The notes under the pieces: model-generated
The model's input: the letters and a program-made list of their open reading frames with translations, nothing else
Database searches by the model: none
What the model was told of the DNA's origin: nothing
Translations under genes and position numbers: made by a program
In this document: positions 1 through 13,175 of the stretch, piece after piece
How the letters are laid out: each line of letters begins with the position of its first letter
Position numbering within the stretch: the stretch's first letter is position 1
Source: Piper betle
Taxonomy: Eukaryota > Streptophyta > Magnoliopsida > Piperales > Piperaceae
Direction: 5' to 3'
DNA length: 64,000 bases
NCBI GenBank assembly: GCA_033002965.1
Contig: JAURVB010012619.1
Coordinates: 1 to 64,000 of the forward strand

Positions 1-843
1 AGTAATTAGACCCATTTGGACTGTCATCGTTTTGCTTGATTTCAATTGTTTTTCAATGCTCTTTAAAATTTAACTCGGCTCTTAGCAGATCTAATTCGTT
101 CATATTCCCAAATGCAGCAAGAAATCTTACGAAACGAAAAAGTAAAACTTAGAAGAAAAATAAAAACAAACATGGCTTATGGGTTTTAGCAAATACCAAA
201 TGTGGATTGAGAGTTGATGCGAAGGTCATATCGGAGGGGACCGTAAACCACTTTGATCCTGCAATTAGGAGGCAATGAACGGTTGCCGTGGCCGGAGCAA
301 TCTTCACCTCTTTTCTGCACCAGCATCCCCCGGCCTCATCTCCCAGTCGATCTCCTCCTCCTTCAAACCACCCTTGTCCATCTCCTCACACCCTGTATAC
401 TCTATTAACCACTCTTCCCCGGCCCTGCAGACCCTTTAAGCCTTCAACATGACTGGTAAATTCTTGCCCTGATAAAACAAGAAAAGATTAACAATGGAAG
501 GTTGGAGCAAAATGGGTAGTTGGGAGAAGAGCATCTGATCTTAACATGGAGGGAATTTTAATGGAAAATGTCAATCATTTGAGATGTAGCCGACAGAGTT
601 GGCCACTATACATTCATTTGCATAGAACCAGGGAAGGAATCTATCAAAGATAGAGAGCTGAGTCCAATGCAATCTCGCCATGTGTGCTAGCCCAGCTGGT
701 TAAACTGCGACATCTGAACGCCCGTTGCCGACATTGTAACTGGGCACTTCCAACCGAAAAGCCGCCCTCCTCACCATTTACAGTTTAGTGTTCTAAGTTC
801 ATATATAGGTCAATCATAGTTTACACTACGTCCCACCAATTCA
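1..843. other. Intergenic spacer, no gene recognised
   Basis: I see no convincing reading frame or repeat boundary here. A short stretch near 684-700 resembles an RNA polymerase III A box, but no good B box follows, so no SINE is called. Confidence 0.5.
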
Positions 844-844
844 C

Positions 845-1040
845 CCCCTCTCAAGATTAGGGTTTTCACCCTGTGCTCAAACATAGAAAATTTATATATA
901 TATATATATATATGGAAATAAATTTCCTATGCTTGAGCACAGGCTGCTACTCTGCTCAAGTTTGATCTTGGTCGTTGGATGCTAATCCAACGGCCAAGAC
1001 ATCCAACGAGCAAGATAAAACCCCCTAATCTTGAGAGGGG
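845..1040. repeat. Nested inverted repeats (MITE-like hairpin)
   Basis: An 18-bp sequence at 845-862 (CCCCTCTCAAGATTAGGG) recurs as its exact reverse complement at 1023-1040, and again at 1282-1299. Inside lies a second hairpin with arms at 870-895 and 918-943 that match at 24 of 26 positions around a short (TA)n loop. This resembles a small foldback or MITE-type element at the left edge of the GC-rich repeat. No target duplication was identified, so the element class is inferred. Confidence 0.6.
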
Positions 1041-1532
1041 TGGCCGCCGGCGCTGCCGCAGCAGCGACGGCGAAGGGGGCGGCGCCGGTGGCGGGAAGGG
1101 TGCCCGGCCACGGTGACGGGGGATGGGGTTGGTCTGGGGCGCGGCGCGGCGGATGGGGGACCGGGGGCGGGGGGGGGCGGGGGGTGGCTAATCCAACGGC
1201 CCCCCCTCTCTCAAGTTTGATCTTGGTCGTTGGATGCTAATCCAACGGCCAAGCATCCAACGACCAAGATAAAAAAAACCCCCCTAATCTTGAGAGGGGT
1301 GGCCGCCGGCGCCGCCGCAGCAGCGACGGCGAAAGGGCGGCGCCGGTGGCAGGAAGGGTGCCCGGCCACGGTGACGGGGGATGGGGTTGGTCTGGGCGCA
1401 GCGCGCGATGGGGGACGGGGGGGGGAGGTGTGGCACGGTGGGGTGGTGGGCTGGGGACAGGGGGGTGCGGCTGGGAGCCCATTGCCGCAAGGGTGGGAGC
1501 CGCGGTGGGGAGGGGCGGGGCGGGGGAGGTGG
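952..1532. repeat. GC-rich tandem repeat, left part of the element split by solo LTR A
   Basis: Two tandem copies of a unit of about 255 bp begin at 955 and 1210. Each starts with CTCAAGTTTGATCTTGGTCG, carries a CGTTGGAT / ATCCAACG inverted pair and the TAATCTTGAGAGGGG box, then runs into very G-rich sequence. The open frames in it are compositional and look like no protein family. The GC-rich sequence resumes at 4528 after the solo LTR, so both belong to one older element. Confidence 0.65.
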
Positions 1533-4527
1533 TGTAACACCCAAAATCCGGTCCACACTCGTGAACCGAACCGGCATGTTACAGGCCCCGGTTAGGTCGG
1601 CTAACCCGAACCTAACTCATGCGGATCCAATCTCGGCGTCTTAAGATGAAGATACGACTTGTCAATGCATGGATGAATACACAAAACCCTAACATGGTAC
1701 TACATGAATGACATGCAACTTAAATTTCACACCAACACAATTACGATCAAAATTAATAAAAATTTTGAAATAAAACGGACAGAATTTCCCCTAAAAATGC
1801 AATTAGGGGCCACCCTGTCAAAATACATATATACAAATATATATACGCAAGTATCAAACAATTTCATTCACACATAATCTAATCTACTATACTCATCATT
1901 CTGAAGCTTTGGGTCTCTAACCCATCACACTTTTGCTGCGCTACTCTGATCATTTCATTTCATCTCATTATCATGCCTCATACATTTGAATCATAGTCAT
2001 GTCATAATATAATAACATCATAAACACAAACATTAAACATTCAGATCACCCAACATGTGTGTGTGCAAAGACCTTATTGCTCCTCCGTCCAAGCTGGCTC
2101 CATCCATCTCGTGCTTATTACCTACATATAGTATAGAAAACACGTCAGTAACAAGCGTTACTGGTCCGGAAAATAAAATAACTATAACAAACTGGCTATG
2201 AGAGCAAACTCTCATATGAAAGAAATCATCATGTACTCCACGTGAACACTCTGAAGGGCACTACTGAGGAGCCACTGGGCTGCAGACCCGGTAGCATCCC
2301 GAACTTACTGATCTGCTGCTGGTACTGTGCTACTCTCAGCACTTCTTTTTCAGTACTTCTCGTGAAACTTTATCCTAAGCCCTCTCCTTACCTCCATATT
2401 TCTCCTGGCCTTGAGCACGAAGGCCGAGTACTCTCAGGCAGTCGCCTTTAGTACCCTTTGAACCACAAGTCCGGACATGCGCTGTACTAAACAGTACCCG
2501 TAAACCTCCACGTTCTCCGGGTGTGAGGAACTCAAACGCGGAGTTGTCAGGATCCCTCGGGAATGGAACAGTCCGCTGGCACTAATCCAGAGCCCGCTTT
2601 GACTGTCACGGCATCCTCTGCATGGTACGTGCAGTCGATTTCTCCATCTCTCGTCTCACTGAAAACACGAAAACTACATATATATAGGGCTTGGGTAGGG
2701 AGTTACATAATAGGCCCGAAGGCAACTTTTGGTGGATCTTGTTTTCGAAATCAACCTCGAGGGATCTCATCCTCGAGGGGTTATTAATCCGGAAAATGTT
2801 CGATTAAATGGCCCGAGTTAAGTGGGATCCGATAAAACGCCACTTAACCCGTCCTGCAGACAATAAATCAAACATACAATAGAAAAGAGTAAATCAGAGA
2901 CGAGTCCTAAACGGACCTGGTAGAAGCTCCAAGCGTGTCATCGCGCCTAGGCGGCGAGCTCCTACTCCGTACCTACACATCAAAACTAAATACTAACGCC
3001 CACTAACTACATGATGCATCGAAATCAATGAATCACACACAATGCAACCACGAGATCATCCATCAAAATAACAATCAGATAATTATAAGAGTAAATAATC
3101 CTAACTCAAACTATTCATACCATATTTTATTCTGTTCTTCTAAGTTGCATCGTACTAGATTAACATGCTCATACACAATTCATCTCATTAGATCACTTAC
3201 TTCATTAACTAATAATCTCATCATGCACATCTTTACTTTATTCATGGTCAAGACATTAATCATGATAATTAATCAACCCTAGCATGCTATGTTAACAATT
3301 ATCATCAATTTTAAATAAATCAATCGGAGGTAATTATACCTCACATCGTCGGCAATCGGCGACGGCTAAGGTTCCGTCGCGCGTCTCGGAGCTCAAATTT
3401 GGTGCTCATCGGCGTCCGAAGCTCGATCAGGCTCCACTGGGTGAGCCCCGCGGAAGATCCGGTGAATTCCGACGAATCCCAGAAATTTCGATTTTTCCGG
3501 CGGTTTTCCGGCAGCTACTTGCGGTTTTCCGGCGACTTCCGGTGGTTTTCCGGCGACAATCGCCGGCGGCGTCTAATGGTCGGAAAGGGGTCGTGTTGGG
3601 TACCCTCGGAACCGGCTCGGCGACCCCGACTCATCTACGAGGTCGACGCGGCCAACGGAGGTGGTGGCTCGCCAGAAAATGACTAAAACAGGGCCGGCGG
3701 CGATGGGTCGCTAGATCCGGCCGGCCACGGTGGCGACGGCCTCCGTTCCAGTCGAGGAGGGTCGCTGGGTGGTCGGTGGTGCTGAGGCGACCGACCGATC
3801 GCGGCGGCGCTGGTCGCCGGCGGCGGAATCGGCGACGGAAGTGCAACGCGGGCGCGGCGTCGCGGCGTGGCTTCCTCGCGTCGCGGCGGTCCGATGAGGG
3901 CCGGACCTAGTCGGGGCGGTAGGGCGACGTTGTCGCCGAGCTGGGCGGCGTCGGTCGACGGCCGGGCGGCGCCGACAGCGGCGGCGGTGGCGCGCAAACA
4001 GTGGCGGCGCGGCATGAGGGTTTGGGCGTGGGGAGAAAAGGTCGGGCGGAGAAGAAAGGTTGGGTGGCAATCTTGTAATTAAGACTTGACTCGTCTCCGG
4101 CTCGAGTCAAGTATAATAACTAAGTCATATTAAATCCTAAAAAAATTCATAAAAATTGGGAAAAATCCCGTAAAATCAAACAACACACAAGCAAATCATA
4201 ATGATATGTTCTAGAACTATCAACCCACCCAGACTGCCCGAACGCATCCTAACGCAGTAAACGGCCTAATACTAATTCTACGATCCACTATATATAAAAA
4301 TAATAAAAAAATGACTGGCATACTCTCATATATCTGATAACTCACTCTGTTCTGCTGTGTTCATGACGTTATCATCATATACTTGGGTACGCATGACCCT
4401 CATAGCTCATACACGCGACTGGCATCGGCTCGGTACACGTGTCCTGAAACTGACTCAACTCGAAAAAATAACGGTCGACCCGACCGGTTCTGAATATAAA
4501 ACCCTAACTCGAATCGTGGGTTTTACA
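1533..4527 (+). mobile_element. Solo LTR A, long-LTR Ty3/gypsy-type family
   Basis: The element begins TGTAACACCC and ends GTGGGTTTTACA, the TG...CA form of an LTR. It is flanked by a perfect 5-bp target duplication, GGTGG, at 1528-1532 and 4528-4532. It is 2995 bp long and contains no gag, pol or primer-binding site, so it is a solo LTR left by LTR-LTR recombination. Two more copies lie at 9436-12360 and 7573-13472 (reverse, interrupted). The TGTAACACCC start and the length near 3 kb suggest the Del/Tekay chromovirus lineage, which is inference. Internal open frames, including one in the GC-rich part near 3.4-4.0 kb, are not genes. Confidence 0.9.
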
Positions 4528-4885
4528 GGTGGGCCACCGGGGTGCACCGCCGCAACCGACCCCGACTTCGAGAGGGGGCGCGGCAATGGGGCAGCGGCCC
4601 CGACGAGGTGGGGGTGGTGTCGCCAGGTGGCGGGGCGGCGGGCCGGCAGGGGAAGAGGTGGGGCTGCTAGATCCGCCGCCCCGTCGGCCGGGGCCGGCGA
4701 CGGGCAGGGCAGGGGGGTGGCGTCGCTTCGGGGCGGTAGCGGTGACGCGTCGGCCGGGGGCAGCGGCGACGCCACCCCATATATATATATATTTTTCATC
4801 CAATCGTTGGATTAATCCAACGGCTGGATGGCTCATGCACAGTAAACCCACCCTATATATATATATATATATATATATACATACA
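4528..4885. repeat. Right part of the GC-rich element, ending in a CGTTGGAT palindrome and (TA)n
   Basis: G-rich sequence continues from the target duplication to about 4775. A short (TA)n, an inverted pair CGTTGGATTAATCCAACG at 4806-4823 and a longer (TA)n at about 4853-4879 follow. The layout mirrors the left part, where the same half-sites occur. Confidence 0.55.
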
Positions 4886-5794
4886 TGCGCGGTAAAGTTT
4901 TCCTTATAAATTTTTTTGCCTCAGAACTTGATCTAAGTCATCCAATTATAAGCGTGACTTAAATTTAGTTTTTTTAAAAAATATAATAATAAACTCTCCC
5001 ACGAAGCCTACGACTGATGCGTTGCCGTGCCGGTCGCAAGGTGGCCCGCCCGTAGCCAGATTGGGTTGCGTGGCCAAAGAAAACATAGTTTTTTTGTTGC
5101 GTGGTCAGATTTGGCCTCCACCGGTCAAGTTTGGGCGCTGCGGGTTGGATTTAGCCTTCCCCCAACTAGATCTAGCCAGGGGACAATCAAATCCAGCCTT
5201 CAGAGGCTAGACTTGGCCGGTGGCGACTAAATCCGGCCGTACAACAAAAAAAAAACTCAAAATTTGTGGTTGCTGCCAACGTTGAAGGCATGATGAGCCT
5301 GACCATGGTGGGCCACGTGACAGGCGACAATGCTTGGCTGTGGCGGTGGCATTAAGGGCCGCGAGGGTGTGGGTTGGATTGCCATGGGCTGGACCTGGCT
5401 TGGTTAGGGGACCTGGCCGGCCACGGTTAGGGGACCTCGCCAGCAGTTGGCGTGACTTGGCCAACAGCGGTTAGATTAGGCCTCCTTGCCACATAAGGCC
5501 GTGCAACCAGATCTGTGGCCGCACAGTCAGATCTTTGGCCACGCAACCTGATTTGGGCCTGATCGACTATGTTTGGTCGCACTACAGCTAGATTTAGCTA
5601 GTGGGTGGGTAGACAAGGCCACCTGCAGTCAACAACTTTTTTTAATTTTCATTTTTGTTCCAGCCGCTCGGCGGGTATCAGTGTGATTGGGGAATGTTTA
5701 GTTTTTTTCTTTTGAAAATAGTAAATAAGTGTTGTCTTTATAATTAGATGACCTAGATTAAAGTTTAGGCAGAAAAAATTTCTTGGAGAATTCT

Positions 5795-5799
<5 letters not shown>
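4886..5799. other. Spacer with a degenerate GC-rich repetitive tract
   Basis: From about 5020 to 5640 the phrase TGGCC...AGATTTGGCC and variants recur irregularly. Short open frames here share that composition and match no family I know. It is probably an old repeat. No boundaries were found. Confidence 0.4.
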
Positions 5800-5834
<35 letters not shown>

Positions 5835-5853
5835 GAGAGAGAGAGAGAGAGAG
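5800..5853. repeat. Compound microsatellite (TA)n-(GA)n
   Basis: About 16 TA units are followed by a short break and about 10 GA units. Compound tracts in the same order occur at 25795-25854 and about 42437-42488. Confidence 0.85.
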
Positions 5854-6844
5854 TAATGCATATGGTTCTCTCAATAATAAAAGCGATCGTTTTTTTGTTT
5901 CAGGTGATCAGATATTGATCATGGGAAACATATATAAAGGCTAAAGCAGTTGGTTGCGGAGCTTCTTAGCGAAGAGAGTAGTTATTTAGGGTAGTTGGTT
6001 ACTCTAGTGATAGGTTTGTTAATTAGTGGTGGTTGATTACGTCGGTTTGGTGGAATTTGATCATTGACCAATGTTTCCTCTTAATTGGACCGACAACTTG
6101 GATGACTTTGTGGTTGATTAATCTTTAAGTAGAATGGTTCCCGTCAATGATCTTTTGCAGCTTTGTTTAAACTAACACTACTCATGGGGGGTTTTGAAAT
6201 AATCTTTTCTTCCACACCATTTGATGTATGCTGTCGAACACAGTTAACAAGTTCTGTAAGCTTCAATATTAATATTATCATATAAAAAGTCCATATACAT
6301 GTACATGCTGGAAACTTATGGCGAGTAATTTGGAGAAAAAAGAGTCCACATTTTCATATATTCCCAGGCATATTTGGAGGTAATATATTGTTACTTGTTG
6401 AACGGGCTTTTAATCTGGCAGACAAGGGGTACTTATCATTTGTAATTTTCCCCAAAATTGTTCGTGGGCTGTCTCTTCGAAGATATCCGATAAAAAATTA
6501 TCAGTAACACCTACCCAAATCTTAAATACGTTCTTGCTTCTTCATCAGAAGCCCATCATAAAAACAGATCGTTTCGGAACGAGCGGGAAGGGGGTGTTTA
6601 CAATGGGCCCAATGGCCATGATGATGGATGAGACATGACAAGAACCCACCTTCCGTATAGAAAGGCCCATACATTCCATAACCTATAGATCCCAATAGTA
6701 GGAGGCCTGACTAAGGTTGTTTATGTTTTATACCTCAATTTAATTTAATCCCGCCCGTTCCACGATTTGATGTAGCCCATCGGAACACACAATTAATACT
6801 TAGTCACTTCTGCGACGTGAATTTTGCAACTTCTTCCTCCATCC
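5854..6844. other. Intergenic spacer, nothing recognised
   Basis: AT-rich sequence with stops in all frames and no recognisable domain or repeat end. It abuts the left LTR of the Copia element. Confidence 0.5.
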
Positions 6845-7534
6845 CATTGATAAAAATCCCCAAAAATTAGAGATTAATAACAGTAAATACAAGATATAAG
6901 AAAGTAATGCCCGAGAAATAAAAAATAAAACAAAACCATAAAAATAAAGATTTAATATGGAAAACTCTTATTCTATCGAGAGTTAAAAATCATGGGATAA
7001 TAATAAATAATTCATTACTTCAACCAAATATTACAGTTATTAAACATTACAAAATTATAGTCATCAAACATTATAAGAAAATTACTCACCCAATCTATAT
7101 TATTGAGATTACAAGATTTCTCGCTATTGAGATTACAAAATTTCTCTTTATTGAGATTACAAGATTTTTCTTTATCGGGATTACAAGATTTCTCTTTATC
7201 GAGATTACAAGATTTCTCTGAATTTCTCTCTATTAAGATTACAAGAGTTTTTTCTTTTAATACTCTGTATAAGATTAAATTAATGAATAATATTGATCTA
7301 TTTTCTTATCTCTATATTCTCTCTTTTCTATCTTTGTCTATTCACATCCTGTCTTGTTTCCTTTGTTTGTCTTACTTTAGAATGAGGCAAATGAGGCTAT
7401 ATTTATAGAGAAGTTTTTAGACCTTTCATCTTTGATAGAAGAACAAATAGTCATATCTGTTGGTATTTCGAAATTCCTTTAATATTCCGAGTATGACAAT
7501 GAGCTACATATCATTAATACAATGACAAATATTA
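6845..7534 (-). repeat. Copia 3' LTR (left copy)
   Basis: It aligns along its length with 18273-18832, sharing the ATAAAA...AGATTTAA...GGAAAA block, the ATCATGGGA box and the TTTATAGAGAAGTTTT stretch, with many substitutions. On the minus strand it is preceded by a polypurine-like AAGTGAGAGAT at about 7532-7542. It is longer than its partner because of an internal 24-bp repeat expansion. The left end is approximate because the terminal TG is mutated. Confidence 0.75.
7101..7253. repeat. 24-bp minisatellite inside the Copia 3' LTR
   Basis: About six head-to-tail copies of a 24-bp unit (TATTGAGATTACAAGATTTC plus CTTT-like ends) start at 7101, 7125, 7149, 7173, 7197 and 7231. The fifth has a 10-bp extension. 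The partner LTR has a single copy at about 18511-18535, so the array expanded after insertion. The open frame it creates is an artefact of a unit divisible by three. Confidence 0.85.
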
Positions 7535-7572
7535 AAAATCTCTCACTTGGAGTCCGATTGAAACACACCCGT

Positions 7573-10500
7573 TGTAAAACCCACGATTCGAGTCAGGGTT
7601 TTATATTCAAAACCAGTCGGTTCTACCGTTATTTTTGAGTTGAGTCAGTTTTAGAACACGTGTACTGAGTCGACGCCACTCGCGTGTATGAGCTATGAGG
7701 GTCATGCATACCTAAGTATATGATAATAACGTCATGAACATAACAGAACAGAATGCGTTATCAGAATATATGAGAGTATGCCAGTTATTTTTTTTATTTT
7801 TATATACAGTGGATCGTAGAATTAATTTTAGGCCGTTTATCGCGTTAGGACGTGTTACGGGCAGTTTGGGTGGGTTGATAGTTCTAGAGCATATCATTAG
7901 GATGTTTTGGTGTTTGTTTGAATTTATGGGATTTTTTCGATTTTTTTAAGGATTTAATACGACTTAATTATTATTCTTGCTCAAGCCGGAGACGAGTCAA
8001 GTAATATTTACAGGTTTTCCACTAGCCCTTTTTCTTCCCTCCTAACGCCTTCTTCCCCGTACAAACTCTAGCCGCACCATTCTCCGCTTGTCTCACCGCC
8101 ACTGTCGATGCCGCCCGGCCGTTGATCGACGCTGCCTAGCCCCGCCACGCCGTCGCCATGCTGCCCCGACCAGACTCGGCCATCATTCGGCCTCCACAAC
8201 GCCGGACCGCCGCGACTAGCGTTGTGCCCGCATTGCACTTCCGTACTCGATCGCGTCGTCGGTGACCGTCACTGCCACGATTGAGTGGTAGCCTCGATAA
8301 CTTTGACCCTCTAGCGACCTTCCCCAACAGATCGAAGCCCATCGCCGCCCAGATCGACCAGATTTCTTCACCCATCACCGTTGCCGCTGTTTTTGTCATT
8401 TTTTGGCGAGCCGCCACCTCCACCGGTCATGTCAACACCGTAGATGAGTCGGGCTCACCGAGCTGGTTCCAATGGTACCCAATACCCATGCTATTCAGCC
8501 AGTAGACGCCGCCGGCGACTGTCGCCGGAAAACTACTAGAAGGTTGCCGGAAAACCACTGAAACCTGCTGGAACTTGTTGAAAAAATGGATTCGCTAGAA
8601 TTTGGCCGATCTTCCGCCGAGTTCATCCAGTCAAACCTGATCGACTTCAGACGCCTCCGAGCGTCAAATTCGAGCTTCGAGATGCGCGACGAAACCCTAA
8701 CCGTCGCGGATCATCGACAATGTGAGGTATAATTACCTCCGAATTGATAATTTAAACTTGATGAATGTTAGCACAATATGCTAGGTTTGATTAACTATTA
8801 TGAGTAATGCCTAATTATGAGTGAGTGATGATTTCATGAATTGGGTAATAGCGAATGAATGTTAAGTGATCTAATGAGATAAATTGAGTCGGAGCATGAT
8901 AAGTGACCACAATGTAACTTAGAAAAACACAATAAAATTGGTATAGATAGGATGCGTTAGAATTACTTTCACATTTATGATTATTTGACTATTGATGGGT
9001 GTTTGATTATGTGTGATGCATCATTTAGTTAGCAGGCATTAGTATTTAGTTTTGATGTGTAGGAATGGAGTAGGAGCTCGCCGCCTAGGCACGATGATAC
9101 GTTTGGAGCTTCTACCAGGTCCGTTTAGGACTCGTCTCTATTTTACGTTCGCTTTTATTGTATGTTTATTTTATTATTTACAGGATGGGTTAAGTGACAT
9201 TTTATTAGATCCCACTTAACTCAGGCCATTTAATCGAATAGTTTTTCGGATTAATAACCCCTCGAGGATGATTTTGAAAATAAGATCTACCACAAGTTGC
9301 CTTCGGGCCTATTATATAAATCCCTTCCAAGCCTATATATATAATTTTATCGAGTTTTTAGTGAGACGAGAAATGGAGAAACCGACTGCACGTACCATGA
9401 GCGGATGCCGTGACAGTCAAAGCGGGCTTTGGATTTGTAACACCCCAAATCCGGTTCACGCTTGTGAACCGAACCGGCATGTTACAGGCCCCGGTTAGGT
9501 CGGCTAACCCGAACCTAACTCATGTGGATCCAATCTCGGCGTCTTAAGATGAAGATACGATCCATCATGAATGAATAAATACGCAAAATCCTAACATGGT
9601 ACTACATGAATGACAAGCAATTCAAAATACACACCAATACAGTTACGATCAAAATTCTGAAATAAAACAGACAGGGTCTCCCTAAAAGTGCAATTAGGGC
9701 CACCCTGTCAAAATAATATATACAAATATATATACATATATCAACAATATCATTCACACAATCTGATATACTATAAGCTCATTCTGGAACTTGGGTCCTA
9801 ACCCATCACACTTTTGCTGCGCTACTCTGATCATTTCACTTTCGTATCATTATCATGCACTTAAACATTTAATCATAGCATGTTTATTATAATATCATAA
9901 ACAAAACATGAAACATTCAGATCACCCAATGTGTGTGTGCAGAAGACCTCATTGCTCCTCCGTCCAAGCTGGCTCCTCCAACTCGTGATTATTACCTACA
10001 TATAGTATAAAAACACGTCAGTAACAAGTGTTACTGGTCCGGAAAATAAAATAACTATAACAAACTGGCTATGAGAGCAAACTCTCATATGAAAGAAAAC
10101 AGCATATACTCCACGTGAACACTCTGAAGGGCACTACTGAGGAGCCACTGGGCTGCAGACCCGGTAGCATCCCGAACTTACTGCTGCTGGTACTATGCCG
10201 CTCTCGGCACTTCTTTTTCAGTACTTCTCGTGAAACTTTATCCTAAGCCCTCTCCTTACCTCCATATTTCTCCTGGCCTTGAGCACGAAGGCCGAGTACT
10301 CTCAGGCAGTCGCCTTTAGTACCCTTTGAACCACAAGTCCGGACATGCGCTGTACTAAACAGTACCCGTAAACCTCCACGTTCTCCGGGTGTGAGGAACT
10401 CAAACGCGGAGTTATCAGGATCCCTCGGGAATGGAACAGTCCGCTGGCACTAATCCAGAGCCCGCTTTGACTGTCACGGCATCCTCTGCATGGTACGTGC

Positions 10501-13126
10501 AGTCGATTTCTCCATCTCTCGTCTCACAGAAACACGAAAACTATATATATATAGGCTTGGGTAGGGAGTTACATAATAGGCCCGAAGGCAACTTTTGGTG
10601 GATCTTGTTTTCGAAATCAACCTCGAGGGATCTCATCCTCGAGGGGTTATTAATCCGGAAAATGTTCGATTAAATGGCCCGAGTTAAGTGGGATCCGATA
10701 AAACGCCACTTAACCCGTCCTGCAGACAATAAATCAAACATACAATAGAAAAGATTAAAACAGACGAGTCCTAAACGGACCTGGTAGAAGCTCCAAGCGT
10801 GTCATCGCGCCTAGGCGGCGAGCTCCTACTCCGCACCTACACATCAAAACTAAATACTAACGCCCGCTAACTAAATGATGCATCAAACTCAACAAACATC
10901 ACACAATTCAATCATCAACCATAACAAGCAACAATTATAATGTGAAAGTAATTCCAACTTATCCTATTAATATCAATCTAATTATATTTCCTAAGTTACG
11001 TTGTACTCGATTATCATGCTCAAATTTACTTTAGTTCATCAGGTCACTTAACTATCATTCCCTGTTAATCACATCATGCGCATCTTTACTTTATTCATGG
11101 TCAAGACATTAATCATGATAATTAATCAACCCTAGCATGCTATGCTAACAATTATCATCAATTTTAAATAAATCAATCGGAGGTAATTATACCTCACATC
11201 GTCGGCAATCGGCGACGGCTAGGGTTCCGTCGCGCGTCTCGGAGCTCAAATTTGGTGCTCATCGGCGTCCGAAGCTCGACCGGGCTCCACTGGGTGAGCC
11301 CCGCGGAAGATCCGGTGAATTCCGGCGAATCCCAGAAATTCCGATTTTTCCGGCGGTTTTCCGGCAGCTGCTTGCGGTTTTCCGGCGACTTCCGGTGGTT
11401 TTCCGGCGACAATCGCCGGCGGCGTCTACTGGTCGGAAAGGGGTCGTGTTGGGTACCCTCGGAACCGGCTCGGCGACCCCGACTCATCTACGAGGTCGAC
11501 GCGGCCAACGGAGGTGGTGGCTCGCCGGAAAATGGCTAAAACAGGGCCGGCGGCGATGGGTCGCTAGATCCGGCCGGCCAGGGCGGCGATGGCCTCCGCT
11601 CCGGTCGGGGAAGGCCGCTAGGGGGTCGAGGGTGTCGAGGCGACTACCCGATCATGGCGGCGACGGTCGCCGGCGGCGCGGGTCGACGACGAGGCGCGGC
11701 GCGGGCGTGGCGCTTGGCACGACGATCCGGCGTCACAGCGGCCCGATGGGGGCCGGACATGGTCGGGGCAGCACGACGACGTCGTCGCGGGGCTAGGCGG
11801 CGACGATCGGCGGCCGGGCGGCGCCGGCAGCGGTGGCGGCGACGCTGCACAGGGGCGGCGTCAGGGTTTGGTTTGGGGAAGAAAGGCGCAAGGTGGCGGT
11901 GGCAAAGTCGTAAATATTACTTGACTCGTCTCCGGCTCGAGTCAAGTATAATAACTAAGTCGTATTAAATCCTAAAAAAATTCATAAAAATCGGGAAAAA
12001 TCCCGTAAAATCAAACAACACCACAACATTATAATGATATGCTCTATGACTAACAACCCACCCAGACTGCCCGAACGCGTCCTAACGCGGTAAACGGCCT
12101 AATACTAATTCTACGATCCACTATATATAAAAATAATAAAAAAATGACTGGCATACTCTCATATATCTGATAACTCATTCTGTTCTGCTGTGTTCATGAC
12201 GTTATCATCATATACTTGGGTACGCATGACCCTCATAGCTCATACACGCGACTGGCATCGGCTCGGTACACGTGTCCTGAAACTGACTCAACTCGAAAAA
12301 ATAACGGTCGACCCGACCGGTTCTGAATATAAAACCCTAACTCGAATCGTGGGTTTTACAGGATTAGTGCAGTGGATAGTTCCATTCCTGAGGGATCCTG
12401 ACAACTCCACATTTGAGTTCCTCACACCCGGAGAACATGGAGGTTTACGGGTACTGTTTAGTACAACGCATGTTTGGACTTGTGGTTCAAAGGGTACTAA
12501 AGGCGACTGCTTGAGAGTACTCGGCCTTCGTGCTCAACCCCAGGAGAAATATGGAGGTAAGGAGAGGGCTAAGGATTTGAGACCAGAAAATGAAGTAAGA
12601 AAATGCCGAAAGAGGCATCAGCAGTAACAGATTAGTCAGTTTGGGATGCTACCAGGTCTGCAGCCCAATGGCTCCTTAGTAGGTGCCTTTTAAAGTGTTC
12701 ACGAGGAGTATATGATATTTTTCATATGAGAGTTTCTCATAGCCAGCTTGTTATAGTTATTTTATTAACCAGACCAGTAACACTTGTTACTGACGTGTTT
12801 TTATACTATATGGAGGTAATAAACACGACTTGGAGGAGCCAACTTGGACAGAGGAGCAATGATGTCGTTTTCACACATGTCAGTCGATAGAGTAATTAAT
12901 GTTTTTGTTATGGTGTTATTATCTTGAGAATGATGTGAAATGTTGAGACATGATATGATGTGATTAAATGCTTAAGATATGATGATAGGATGTAATTAAG
13001 CGCAAAGAGATGATGAGATGATGTGAACACGAATAGATTGAGCAAGGGAAGCGTGATGGGTTGAGACCCAAGTTCAAAATGAGTTACAACATGCTAGATT
13101 TTGTATTTTGTATGAATGAAATTGTT

Positions 13127-13175
<49 letters not shown>

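Noticed and set aside
684..700. TAGCCCAGCTGGTTAAA matching a pol III A box
   Set aside because: No acceptable B box at the right distance and no tail or target duplication; likely chance or a very worn SINE.
11395..11968. Open frames of 95-133 codons in the GC-rich part of the solo LTRs
   Set aside because: They are not conserved between LTRs A, B and C in length or frame, and lie inside non-coding LTR sequence.
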